Shown: positions 28,860 to 37,214 of the stretch, piece by piece | Position numbering within the stretch: position 1 is the first letter of the stretch | How the letters are laid out: the number at the start of each line of letters is the position of its first letter | Assembly (NCBI GenBank): GCA_017889635.1 | Contig: JAGGAC010000004.1 | Coordinates: 1 to 64,000 of the forward strand | Direction of reading: 5' to 3' | DNA from: Bacillota bacterium | GTDB taxonomy: Bacteria; Bacillota; Negativicutes; Sporomusales; CTSoil-080 | Length of the DNA stretch: 64,000 bases | The notes under the pieces: model-generated | Seen by the model: only the letters and a program-made list of their open reading frames with translations | The model's database searches: none | What the model was told of the DNA's origin: nothing | Position numbers and translations under genes: made by a program

Positions 28860-30266
28860 TTAACGTAATGCCCTGGCAAATATCTCACGAGCAACAGGCG
28901 CCGCTTCTTCGCCGCCTGCTCCTGCATTCTCTATAATAACAGCAACAGCTATCTTCGGATCGTTAGCTGGAGCAAACCCGATAAACCATGCATGCGACGC
29001 ACCATGCGGATTCTCTGCTGTACCAGTCTTGCCAGCAACCTGAATGCCCTTTAGGCCTGCAGCTGAGCCTGTCCCATCATTAACAACGGCCACCATCATC
29101 TTGCCTACAGTCTGAGCAAGTTCCTGGCTGGTTGGCTTCAAAAATTCCTTACTGGAAACTTCCTGTATTATGGCGCCATCAGTATCCGTAATCTTCCCCA
29201 CCAAATACGGCGTCATCATAACACCTTTATTAGCGAAAACTGCAGCCAACATAGCCATTTTTAGTGGTGTAACCAATAGACTTCCCTGTCCTATTCCAGT
29301 CTGTGCCAAATCACCATCACCCAAGTGACCAAAATCAGGCAACCGTGATGGCATTTCCACTAAATCCACTCCGCTTAGACGGTCAAAACCGTAGCGTGTA
29401 AAGGTCTCAGCCATCCTGTCACGCCCAAGTTCTAGTGCCAGTGTACCAAAAGTAATATTACATGACACTGCTAACGCTTCCTTTAAATCAACCTTACCAT
29501 GAGCGTGGTGGTGCGCCTCCGTCAATTCATAATCCGATCCGATTTTCAGACTTCCTTCACATACAAATGTTTTCTTTGTATCGGTAATTTTCTCCGCTAG
29601 CGCCGCTTCAGCAATCATTACTTTTAGTGTTGATCCTGGCGGATATAGCCCCTGTACTGCCCGATTCATCAGCCTACTTTCCTTATCGGTAGCAATAGTA
29701 ACCCAATCGCGGTCTAGCGTCTTCGGATCAAACCCTGGTTTACTAACCATCGCTAATACCGCCCCAGACTTAGGGTCAAGGGCAACAACCGCCCCTCGTC
29801 TATTGCCAAGTGCCTTATAGGCCACCTCTTCCAGATTGGTATCAATAGTCATGATAACATTATTGCCAGTTTTAGCAGTCCAAAGATTAGCAATAGGCCC
29901 AAAAAAATGTAAAGGATTTATAACTCCAGATAATTCGCCATTATAACTATTCTCAATGCCAGTTGTTCCGTATTTTATATCTGTATAACCAATAATGTTG
30001 GCCAGTATTGGCCCATATGGATATCTGCGCTCATACCTGTCATCTTGACCACGTTCACTAAATGCCAAAACCTTACCATTTCTATCAACAATACTGCCTC
30101 GTTTTATCTGAGCCGCAGCTTCAATCGAACGTCGATTTAAAGCATTTGTACTTAAAAATTCACTTTCTACCAACTGAATATACGATATATACACAAATAG
30201 AATAGCTAAAACTCCAAGCAAAAGAAAACTTGTCCGGCGGGCGTTAACTCTTAAATCGTCAAGCAT
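28860..30266 (-). CDS. pbpA: Class B penicillin-binding protein (PbpA/FtsI type)
   Basis: A 468-residue monofunctional transpeptidase with one N-terminal membrane helix (about 11-33), a short dimerisation region (RGSIVDRNGKVLA) and the transpeptidase domain: serine in PPGSTLKV, SCN for the SxN motif, and GKTGTAENPHG. It cross-links glycan made by its partner SEDS protein, encoded directly upstream with an 8-base overlap (ATGCTTGA). This overlap fixes the start at ATG 30266. It is shorter than divisome FtsI and has no PASTA, matching the actinobacterial PbpA shape. Confidence 0.92.
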   Translation of the reverse strand: MLDDLRVNARRTSFLLLGVLAILFVYISYIQLVESEFLSTNALNRRSIEAAAQIKRGSIVDRNGKVLAFSERGQDDRYERRYPYGPILANIIGYTDIKYGTTGIENSYNGELSGVINPLHFFGPIANLWTAKTGNNVIMTIDTNLEEVAYKALGNRRGAVVALDPKSGAVLAMVSKPGFDPKTLDRDWVTIATDKESRLMNRAVQGLYPPGSTLKVMIAEAALAEKITDTKKTFVCEGSLKIGSDYELTEAHHHAHGKVDLKEALAVSCNITFGTLALELGRDRMAETFTRYGFDRLSGVDLVEMPSRLPDFGHLGDGDLAQTGIGQGSLLVTPLKMAMLAAVFANKGVMMTPYLVGKITDTDGAIIQEVSSKEFLKPTSQELAQTVGKMMVAVVNDGTGSAAGLKGIQVAGKTGTAENPHGASHAWFIGFAPANDPKIAVAVIIENAGAGGEEAAPVAREIFARALR

Positions 30267-31518
30267 CGCCTGCACCCGCTTCCGATATAGCAAATAGCAT
30301 ACCAATTAAGATGAAGGTAGCGACCATCGAACTGCCACCATAGCTAATTAGTGGCAATGCAATGCCGGTAAGGGGCATAAACTTAGTAACTCCGCCAACA
30401 ATTACCAAGACCTGTAGTGCTAGTAAAATTGCCAAACCACCGGCCAACAATATATCAAACGCTGATTTGGCCACCATAGCCACCCGGAAAGCTCGATAAA
30501 CCAAAATTATATATAACAGCATCACTGCACCAGAACCTAGCAAACCTAGCTCTTCACCAATTGCCGAAAAAATAAAATCGGTGTGCACTTCAGGAATCAA
30601 GGAAGGAAACCCATACGCCAGACCGCTCCCCATTACTCCACCAGATCCGAGAGCAAATAGCGACTGGACTATTTGAAACGCCATTCCATTTGGATCGGAC
30701 CAAGGATTAAGCCATATATCAATCCTAACCCGAACATGCGGATAAAATTTATACACCATTAGCGAACCTGCGAGAAACATTCCTCCGCCCCAAATAAGGT
30801 AACTATAGCGTCCACTAGCCAAATATGTCATAAGAAGTGCTGTTCCAAAATAAAGAATCGCTGCACCAAAATCACGTTCGAGAGCTAATATAATCATTGC
30901 TAGCCCCCAAATAGCCAAAAGCGGAGCCATTACCCTTTGGTGAGGAACAACCAAAGGGCCTAACCGCTTTGTGGCATAAGCAAGTAGTTCCCGCCGCTCA
31001 CTCAAATATGCCGCCAAAAAAAGGACAATAAATAATTTTGCAAATTCTGACGGCTGTAAATGAATAGGTCCGATAATCAACCAATTTTTATTACCGCCTA
31101 TATCGACGCCGAAGATTTCTGTTGCAAGTAATAATATAATACCAACAGTTCCCCAAATATATTTGTAATCAGCCCAAGCCTCAATTCGCCGACCGGCAAT
31201 ACTAGCGGCAAGAAGTGCAATCATACCAATAGTAGCCCATATTGCCTGGCTTAAAAACAACTCTGGTTTAAGCCTGAAAACAAATACCAAGCCAATCGCA
31301 GTCAAAGCTGCAGCCACAGGTAACAACAGATGGTCGCCACCGCGCCCGAGCCGAAGCATCACATAATGCACTACTATCCACCCGATTGATAGCCCTGCAG
31401 CTATAGCCAGTGCAATAATATCGAGTTTTTCCTGTGCCAAACACACCGTACCTAAGCCTGAAAGAAGAATGAGTCCCGCCAGTACAAGCAGCTTTAGTTC
31501 ATCACTGACCTTACTCAT
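30259..31518 (-). CDS. SEDS peptidoglycan polymerase (FtsW/RodA family)
   Basis: A 419-residue polytopic protein (10 helices visible) that polymerises lipid II together with the adjacent class B PBP. Conserved SEDS features include GGNKNWL, QPSEFAKLF, LERDFGAAIL with the catalytic Asp, and the end GGSSMVATF. Whether it serves elongation (RodA) or division (FtsW) is not decidable from sequence, but the pairing with a PbpA-type enzyme and stp/prkC neighbours resembles the actinobacterial rodA-pbpA pair. It overlaps the phosphatase stop by 8 bases; ATG 31518 follows GGAGAAG. Confidence 0.92.
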   Translation of the reverse strand: MSKVSDELKLLVLAGLILLSGLGTVCLAQEKLDIIALAIAAGLSIGWIVVHYVMLRLGRGGDHLLLPVAAALTAIGLVFVFRLKPELFLSQAIWATIGMIALLAASIAGRRIEAWADYKYIWGTVGIILLLATEIFGVDIGGNKNWLIIGPIHLQPSEFAKLFIVLFLAAYLSERRELLAYATKRLGPLVVPHQRVMAPLLAIWGLAMIILALERDFGAAILYFGTALLMTYLASGRYSYLIWGGGMFLAGSLMVYKFYPHVRVRIDIWLNPWSDPNGMAFQIVQSLFALGSGGVMGSGLAYGFPSLIPEVHTDFIFSAIGEELGLLGSGAVMLLYIILVYRAFRVAMVAKSAFDILLAGGLAILLALQVLVIVGGVTKFMPLTGIALPLISYGGSSMVATFILIGMLFAISEAGAGDA

Positions 31519-32245
31519 ATTTTACTTCTCCGCATTGCACAAGTATTGCAGTTATATTGTCAACACCTCCGGCTGAATTAGCCAATTGAACAAGCGTTTC
31601 TAGAGCCAATGCACTATCTTTATCCGCTATTCTAATAACCTCCAAAATTTTTTCTTCTCTAACCATATTAGTCAAGCCATCAGTACATAAAAGCAGCATA
31701 TCCCCAGGCAAACAATCAATAATGCCGCTTTCGCTCGAGACAGTTTCGCCTGTGCCAACCGCCCGGGTAAGAATGTTGCGTTGTGGATGAATCAATGCTT
31801 CCTCTGGTGTAATGTTGCCGCTCCTGACCAATTCGCCAACCAGCGAATGATCCGGTGTTATCTGAGTCAGCTGATTGTCACGTATGAGATATATCCTACT
31901 GTCTCCTACATGACACCAGTATATCTTGTTATCGTCAAAATAAGCGGCAGTTACGGTAGTCCCCATTCCGGCATACTGATCATTTTCTTGTGAAAGCCGA
32001 TATACCTCGGTATTAGCATCACCAACCGCCTCTGCCAACGCCAAGGCAGGATCTTTTAAATACTCATTTTTAATTATACATCTTTTAATGATGTCAGTAG
32101 CCATTTTACTAGCTATTTCTCCGGCCACATGTCCTCCCATGCCGTCGGCAACAACAAAGAGCGGCGACAGGCATAAGAAGCTGTCCTCATTACTTTCCCG
32201 TACTCTTCCTATGTCTGATTTTGCAAACGCCTGCAATGCTTTCAC
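31511..32245 (-). CDS. PP2C-type Ser/Thr phosphatase (Stp/PrpC)
   Basis: A 244-residue PPM phosphatase that reverses PrkC phosphorylation. Metal-site motifs are RESNEDS, VVADGMGGH, MGTTVT, HVGDSR, DGLTN and GGVDNIT, all intact. The GTG start overlaps the previous stop (GTGA, 4 bases) and its 3' end overlaps the SEDS gene by 8 bases, so translation through the cluster is coupled. Confidence 0.95.
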   Translation of the reverse strand: MKALQAFAKSDIGRVRESNEDSFLCLSPLFVVADGMGGHVAGEIASKMATDIIKRCIIKNEYLKDPALALAEAVGDANTEVYRLSQENDQYAGMGTTVTAAYFDDNKIYWCHVGDSRIYLIRDNQLTQITPDHSLVGELVRSGNITPEEALIHPQRNILTRAVGTGETVSSESGIIDCLPGDMLLLCTDGLTNMVREEKILEVIRIADKDSALALETLVQLANSAGGVDNITAILVQCGEVKYE

Positions 32246-32712
32246 CTCTCAAACCTAAAACTAGCTGACCCAATGGTGATTATGTCGCCTTGTTTCAGCT
32301 GAACTTCGTCCTTAACTCGTTGTTTGTTTAAAAAAGTACCATTAGTACTCTTTAAATCAGTTAACCTAAAACTTTGCTTATACCTAGTAATACAAGCATG
32401 CTCATGTGATACAAAGTTCTCATCAATCACTATTGCATTACCCTCGCCTCTTCCAATGGATGCAGTTTCGCCTATCATATACACCGACTGACTAAGTTTA
32501 ACTTTGTCGGCGCTTACAACAACCAACCGCGCCTGTTCTTCTAGTTCCTCTTTCGCCGCCGCGTAATCAGAGGCAGAGCGCCCGATTGGTGCGTTCTTAA
32601 ACTCACAATAAATTATCTTGAATAAGCGAAACATAAAATAGTAAAGCAAAACTACAAGACCATAATTCAAAATAACGCCAATAATTTTGAGAATAAATAC
32701 CTTTCCGGGCAT
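32242..32712 (-). CDS. FHA-domain membrane protein (FhaB-like)
   Basis: A 156-residue protein with an N-terminal membrane segment (about 9-30) and a C-terminal FHA domain (about 75-156) with GRGEGNAIVID, the conserved SHEHACI and LKSTNGTFLN. FHA domains bind phosphothreonine, here probably on the kinase or its substrates. The order membrane segment-FHA matches FhaB of actinobacteria. It starts at the last base of the fhaA-like stop (TAATG), with GAGGTG upstream. Confidence 0.9.
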   Translation of the reverse strand: MPGKVFILKIIGVILNYGLVVLLYYFMFRLFKIIYCEFKNAPIGRSASDYAAAKEELEEQARLVVVSADKVKLSQSVYMIGETASIGRGEGNAIVIDENFVSHEHACITRYKQSFRLTDLKSTNGTFLNKQRVKDEVQLKQGDIITIGSASFRFER

Positions 32713-33461
32713 TACTTCACCTCATACAAAATAACAGTATTACCCAACTTGATTTTGTCCCCGGACTTAAGCACTTTTCGGGTTATGCGGCAATTATTGA
32801 CGTAAGTGCCGTTAAGACTCTTCGCGTCATAAAGTGTGTGCGAGCCTTCTTCGTAGGTTATATATGCATGCAAGCGAGAAGTATTCATATCATTAAGTGG
32901 CAATTCATTGCTCTCTCTCCGCCCGATATTAACCCTCTCTCCCCCCAAATCGAAACTTAATTCCATATCCTGACCTTCTATAACAGTTAAAAGCCCTGTA
33001 TTACGTTTGAACTGCTGCTTTCTTTCTGGTTGCAATACTTTCTCAAACACTTGGGTATCAGCTGAAATAGCTGGAGACTGCTCTTCAGGAATTGGCTCAG
33101 TATAGCGGCTTTCCACCCGAAAGCTACCTCGTTTCACCATTTCGTTCATAAAAATATCCACGATCGGTTTACCAACAATGGTATAGCCTTTTCGCTTGGC
33201 TTCTTCCGCCACATAGGCAGCAATTTCATCCCTTATAGACTGACCATAAGGATTTAACTTCTCATAATCCTCACCGCTCAAAAAAACACTAAACTGGTTC
33301 GGCACATATACCTTGGCAATGCCAACCGTTTTGTCACTGTCCATCTCACGTGATAGCCGTTTAGCGATTTCTACCGGTTGCAGCCCGCCGGCAAATCTTG
33401 AGCTAAAAAAGCCATCAATATATTTTTCAAATAAATCCTCGACCTTACGTACAAACTTCAT
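32712..33461 (-). CDS. DUF3662/FHA-domain protein (FhaA-like)
   Basis: A 249-residue protein with an N-terminal DUF3662 domain (about 1-115; FSSRFAGGLQPVEIAKRL is its hallmark, with YVPNQFSVFLS), an acidic/polar linker and a C-terminal FHA domain (about 165-249; GRRESNELPL, TSRLHAYI, SLNGTYVNN). In mycobacteria the homologue FhaA binds the phosphorylated pseudokinase MviN and controls wall synthesis. It is the first gene of the run, with its own promoter. ATG 33461 follows AGGGAG. Confidence 0.92.
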   Translation of the reverse strand: MKFVRKVEDLFEKYIDGFFSSRFAGGLQPVEIAKRLSREMDSDKTVGIAKVYVPNQFSVFLSGEDYEKLNPYGQSIRDEIAAYVAEEAKRKGYTIVGKPIVDIFMNEMVKRGSFRVESRYTEPIPEEQSPAISADTQVFEKVLQPERKQQFKRNTGLLTVIEGQDMELSFDLGGERVNIGRRESNELPLNDMNTSRLHAYITYEEGSHTLYDAKSLNGTYVNNCRITRKVLKSGDKIKLGNTVILYEVK

Positions 33462-33491
33462 ACATTAACTCCCTATGATGGTATATCTATC

Positions 33492-33520
33492 ATTATACGT
33501 CATCTAAGGCGTCTAGTCAA
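33492..33520 (-). promoter_or_regulatory. Promoter of the fhaA-to-rpe run
   Basis: Minus strand: TTGACT (33520-33515), a 17-base spacer and a perfect TATAAT (33497-33492), about 25 bases upstream of the ATG region. Confidence 0.75.
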
Positions 33521-33787
33521 AATTAGCCAATTATAATACAGTTATTTCCAACTTACATTTGAATAATACGCTATCACTTGAATACAGTTACTCTATATTG
33601 ACAACACGGCGGCAATCAGGTATCGTAATATGAAGCAAACTTTACTTTTTCTACTTTATTTTATTATTAAGAATTGCACCTACATACACTATTTTAATAG
33701 TATAACACCATAACTTAGCCATATAACTAAGTAGATAAATATCTAGGTAGAATGTTTGCTATTCAATGAAGGTAATCAGAGTCAGCC

Positions 33788-33830
33788 AAGACGCCAAACC
33801 AAAAAAAAAATTATTATTGTTGGCGGCTTG
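33788..33830. repeat. Inverted repeat with A-rich loop
   Basis: Arms CAAG-CGCCAA and TTGGCG-CTTG (one mismatch) enclose a loop with ten A. It lies 80 bases upstream of the dehydrogenase gene. No T run follows on either strand, so it is more likely a regulatory or structural element than a terminator. Confidence 0.45.
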
Positions 33831-33910
33831 CTTGACCTTACTAAGGAAAAATGATTAGTGTAACCCTATAATTTAGTCTATTATTTACTTTTAGAAAGGA
33901 GCAAGTTTTC

Positions 33911-34978
33911 GTGAAACATACTATTACTCTTATCCCCGGTGACGGTACCGGCCCAGAACTTGTAACAGCAACCCGTAGAGTCATCGACGCCACTGGCGTA
34001 AAAATCGATTGGGAAGTTCATGACGCTGGTATCGACGTTGTGGATAAATATGGCACCCCGTTGCCAGAACATGTTTTGGAGTCTATCCGCCGCAACAAAA
34101 TCGCACTCAAAGGTCCTATCACCACCCCTATCGGCACTGGCTTTCGCAGTGTAAATGTAGCTCTAAGGCATTCCTTAAATTTATTTTCCTGCGTCCGGCC
34201 TTGTAAAACATACCCCGGCGTACGGTCCCGCTATTCAGATATTGATCTTGTTATTGTCCGTGAAAACAGTGAAGACTTATACGCTGGTGTCGAATTCGAC
34301 CAGGGAACGCCAGAAGCAAAACAAATCATTGCGATGGGCGGCGGTAAAATCCATAACAATGCCGCTATTTCGATCAAACCCATTTCCCCTTTCGGATCTG
34401 AACGCATTGTTCGCTATGCCTTTGACTACGCCGTAAAAAATGGCCGTAAAAAGGTTACGGCAGTTGCTAAAGCAAATATTATGAAATACACTGACGGCCT
34501 GTTTTACAGGGTTGCTAGGGAAATAGCCGCCGAATATAAAGGTAAAATTGATTATGATGAAGTATTAGTTGATGCAATGTGCATGCAACTAGTCCAACGG
34601 CCCGAAAGCTACGATGTCTTAGTCCTGCCAAACCTCTACGGCGACATTCTTTCCGACCTCTGCGCCGGACTAGTTGGTGGTCTTGGAGTTGCACCCGGTG
34701 CTAACATAGGTAACGATGTGGCTGTATTTGAGGCTACTCACGGCTCTAGTCCCAAATATAAAGGAATGAACAAAGTTAATCCCACCGCACTCATTCTCTC
34801 AGGGATGCTTATGCTGCGCCATATCGGTGAAACCGCAGCTGCAGAGCGCCTGGAAAATGCTATTGCGGCCGTTATTACCGAAGGCCAAAAGGTTACTTAT
34901 GATATGAAATCCGATCGCAATGATCCTAGTGCTGTTGGCACCAGTCAAATGGCTGATGCGATAATAGCCAAACTATAA
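33911..34978 (+). CDS. Isocitrate/isopropylmalate-family dehydrogenase
   Basis: A 355-residue NAD-type beta-decarboxylating dehydrogenase. It carries IPGDGTGPE, the substrate loop [15 protein letters not shown] (with SxNxxLR arginine, isocitrate-like), [11 protein letters not shown], the Lys/Tyr region, and [15 protein letters not shown] with metal aspartates, plus EATHGSSP. The S-V-N pattern favours isocitrate over isopropylmalate. It stands directly upstream of a homocitrate-synthase-like gene but has its own terminator. The GTG start follows AAAGGAG by 10 bases. Alternatives are homoisocitrate or tartrate dehydrogenase. Confidence 0.87.
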   Translation: MKHTITLIPGDGTGPELVTATRRVIDATGVKIDWEVHDAGIDVVDKYGTPLPEHVLESIRRNKIALKGPITTPIGTGFRSVNVALRHSLNLFSCVRPCKTYPGVRSRYSDIDLVIVRENSEDLYAGVEFDQGTPEAKQIIAMGGGKIHNNAAISIKPISPFGSERIVRYAFDYAVKNGRKKVTAVAKANIMKYTDGLFYRVAREIAAEYKGKIDYDEVLVDAMCMQLVQRPESYDVLVLPNLYGDILSDLCAGLVGGLGVAPGANIGNDVAVFEATHGSSPKYKGMNKVNPTALILSGMLMLRHIGETAAAERLENAIAAVITEGQKVTYDMKSDRNDPSAVGTSQMADAIIAKL

Positions 34979-34995
34979 AACTTACCAAAGTTCAA

Positions 34996-35040
34996 GGGGC
35001 AGTGTTGAAGCTTTAGCTTCAGCACCGCTCCTTATTTATT
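34996..35040 (+). terminator. Terminator of the dehydrogenase gene
   Basis: An imperfect 18-base stem centred on TGAAGCTTTAGCTTCA, followed by CCTTATTTATT, starts 18 bases after the stop. Confidence 0.6.
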
Positions 35041-35140
35041 AGCATATAATTCCCCTAAGAAGCACGTACCTTTTCTAACCAGATCCCTAACAGTTATCAT
35101 AATAACATTACATCAAAACTGACATATTTGATAATAGTAT

Positions 35141-35169
35141 TTGACAATCAAAAATATATCAGCTATGGT
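35141..35169 (+). promoter_or_regulatory. Promoter of the homocitrate-synthase-like gene
   Basis: Perfect TTGACA (35141-35146), a 17-base spacer and TATGGT (35164-35169), 35 bases before the start codon. Confidence 0.6.
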
Positions 35170-35203
35170 ATAGCCAATATACTAAACTATCAGGAGTAGC
35201 AAT

Positions 35204-36358
35204 ATGAGCCCTAATCTTGAGCCAGTTAATTTAGAAACGCCAGTATACATCGTCGATACTACCCTTCGCGACGGTGAACAAACACCTGGAGTTGTTTTTA
35301 CACTCCAAGAAAAACTTACTATTGCTAAACTTCTTGATGAAATCGGCGTTAATCAAATCGAAGCCGGAATTCCAATCATGGGCGGCGATGAAGCCGATTC
35401 CGTTAGAGCAATTGCAAACCTTGGCCTTAAAGCCAGTATAATGGCTTGGAACCGAGCCAAGATTGATGACATTAAAGCCTCATTAGCCTGCGGCGTAACT
35501 GCACTAGAAATTTCCGCTCCCACTTCAGACATTCTCATCAGACAAAAACTTCGCTCTTCGCGACAAGTCGTACTGAATAATATGGCTCAGGCGGTTGACT
35601 ATGCTAAGCAACATGGCGTTTACGTCTCAGTAGGAGCCGAAGATACAACTCGCAGTGACGAAGAATTTGTCATTCAATATACCCACGTAGCAAAACAAGC
35701 TGGCGCTGACCGCTTACGCTACTGCGACACCGTTGGAATTATGGATCCTCTTACCATTTTTGATCGCATAAACCGTCTTAGAAAAGAAGTTCCTATTGAC
35801 ATCGAAGTTCACACCCATAATGACTTTGGGCTGGCGACAGCTAACGCAATCGCCGCTTTCCAGGCTGGAGCCAGCTTTATTTCTACCACCGTCTTGGGTT
35901 TAGGAGAACGGGCTGGCAATGCGGCACTAGAAGAAGTAATTATGGCGTTAAAACATATACTTCATATACCTACCACCTTTAATACCACAAAACTTCAAGC
36001 TACCTGCAACTATGTCGCCAGCGCCGCCAACCGTATTATCCCTGTTTCTAAGCCAATAATTGGAGCAGGTGTATTTTCCCATGAGTCAGGCATTCATACC
36101 GACGCCATCATGAAAGACCCCTCCACATATGAGGCATTTAATCCTATTGAAACCGGACTTGAACGCCATTTTGTCATCGGTAAACATTCTGGATCGACCG
36201 TACTGCGCCAAAGAATGGCCCAACTTGGCTTTGAACTAGACAAAGCCGCAGCGGTTCGTCTCTTAGCAAGTGTACGTGCCTTTTCCGTCAGATACAAACG
36301 TTCACTAACCGATACTGAACTTATCCACCTGTACGAAACTCTTCACCACAACATATAG
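35204..36358 (+). CDS. Homocitrate synthase-like (NifV/LeuA superfamily) enzyme
   Basis: A 384-residue DRE-TIM acyl-CoA condensing enzyme. Active-site motifs are DTTLRDGEQTPGV, EAGIPIMG, HTHNDFGLATAN with metal histidines, and GLGERAGNAALEE. It lacks the C-terminal LeuA regulatory domain and matches NifV length. No nif genes lie in the window. Beside an isocitrate-type dehydrogenase it could be a Re-citrate synthase, which belongs to this same superfamily, so the substrate (2-oxoglutarate, oxaloacetate) is open. ATG 35204 follows AGGAG by 7 bases. Confidence 0.85.
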   Translation: MSPNLEPVNLETPVYIVDTTLRDGEQTPGVVFTLQEKLTIAKLLDEIGVNQIEAGIPIMGGDEADSVRAIANLGLKASIMAWNRAKIDDIKASLACGVTALEISAPTSDILIRQKLRSSRQVVLNNMAQAVDYAKQHGVYVSVGAEDTTRSDEEFVIQYTHVAKQAGADRLRYCDTVGIMDPLTIFDRINRLRKEVPIDIEVHTHNDFGLATANAIAAFQAGASFISTTVLGLGERAGNAALEEVIMALKHILHIPTTFNTTKLQATCNYVASAANRIIPVSKPIIGAGVFSHESGIHTDAIMKDPSTYEAFNPIETGLERHFVIGKHSGSTVLRQRMAQLGFELDKAAAVRLLASVRAFSVRYKRSLTDTELIHLYETLHHNI

Positions 36359-36440
36359 ATTTAAACCAAGGCACAGCTTCTCGACACCATCTCACTTGAC
36401 CAGATATTCCTTACGCGCTATAATATATTTTATAATAAAA

Positions 36441-36480
36441 TGAGACCTCAGTAAGGTTATGCCATACTAAGGTCTTATTT
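36441..36480 (+). terminator. Terminator of the homocitrate-synthase-like gene
   Basis: Arms GAGACCTCAGTA and TACTAAGGTCTT pair with one mismatch and are followed by ATTT, 83 bases after the stop. Confidence 0.6.
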
Positions 36481-36576
36481 CATAAAAAGCAACTTAGCTT
36501 ATTACTGGTACCTGGCCACTATGGTTAGATTGCTGCCAGAATAAATAATAGCTAAAATACTTTGCTGGAGGTAGCC

Positions 36577-37161
36577 TTGGAACAACTAACTGCGTTATTG
36601 CTTAATTGGGGTTGGATGGGGTTACTCATCGCAGCCTTTACAGAATCATTTTGTTCACCAATTTTTCCTGATCTTATTCTAATTCCGCTGGCCCTAGCTC
36701 ATCCTGAAAGCGCCGTGATCTACGGAGTAATTGCTACAATTGCTTCTGCGCTGGGTGGTATTATCGGCTATGGCATCGGCTTCAAACTAGGTGGTCCGGC
36801 CGCCCGCAGAATTATCCCTGACAAGTATGCCGAAAAAGTTCACTTCTACGCCCAAAACAATGCTAAATGGGCAATATTTTTAGCTGCTCTTTCCCCAATT
36901 CCTTATAAATTTGTCAGCATTACCGCTGGAGCTCTCAAAATTAGCTTTCCTGTTTTTCTAATCATATCCATTATTGGCCGAGGTAAACGTTTTTTACTGG
37001 AAGGCCTTCTCATCTACTATTATGGCCCCACCGCTGAGCGTCTTCTTAATCAATATTCAGATGAAATGCTGATGATCACCATGATAGTCCTAGTTCTTGC
37101 AGTTCTAGGTATCTATTACGTTCGTAGGTTAAAAAAAACCGCTTTAGCTGAGCGATTATAA
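36577..37161 (+). CDS. YqaA-family VTT-domain membrane protein
   Basis: A 194-residue membrane protein of the DedA/VTT superfamily with about five hydrophobic segments. The FTESFCSPIFPDLILIPLA stretch, GGIIGYGIG and LSPIPYKFVSITAG are hallmarks of the YqaA branch. The start is TTG 36577, with CTGGAGG 6 bases upstream; the earlier in-frame TTG 36562 overlaps that site. It is a second VTT protein in the window (see 10650). Cargo unknown. Confidence 0.82.
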   Translation: MEQLTALLLNWGWMGLLIAAFTESFCSPIFPDLILIPLALAHPESAVIYGVIATIASALGGIIGYGIGFKLGGPAARRIIPDKYAEKVHFYAQNNAKWAIFLAALSPIPYKFVSITAGALKISFPVFLIISIIGRGKRFLLEGLLIYYYGPTAERLLNQYSDEMLMITMIVLVLAVLGIYYVRRLKKTALAERL

Positions 37162-37214
37162 CAATTATAAAATAAAAACCGGGGTATACACCCCGGTTTT
37201 TATTTTATAATTGT
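37161..37214. terminator. Perfect 25-base-stem bidirectional terminator
   Basis: A 54-base perfect palindrome with a 4-base ATAC loop. It starts at the last base of the yqaA stop and covers the ileS stop and its last three codons, so one hairpin ends both convergent transcripts; A and T tracts give the T run on either strand. Confidence 0.9.

Larger units (their letters stand above)
33462..33910. other. Divergent intergenic region, AT-rich
   Basis: A 449-base gap between fhaA and the dehydrogenase. It contains the fhaA promoter (33492-33520), an AT-rich middle without convincing reading frames, and an inverted repeat at 33788-33830. Nothing else was recognised. Confidence 0.6.

Noticed and set aside
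33631-33714. 27-codon frame (MKQTLLFLLYF) in the fhaA-dehydrogenase gap
   Set aside because: No adequate ribosome binding site or terminator; the hydrophobic look comes from T-rich sequence.
35204-36358. 2-isopropylmalate synthase (leuA)
   Set aside because: The C-terminal allosteric domain is missing and the length matches the NifV/homocitrate group.
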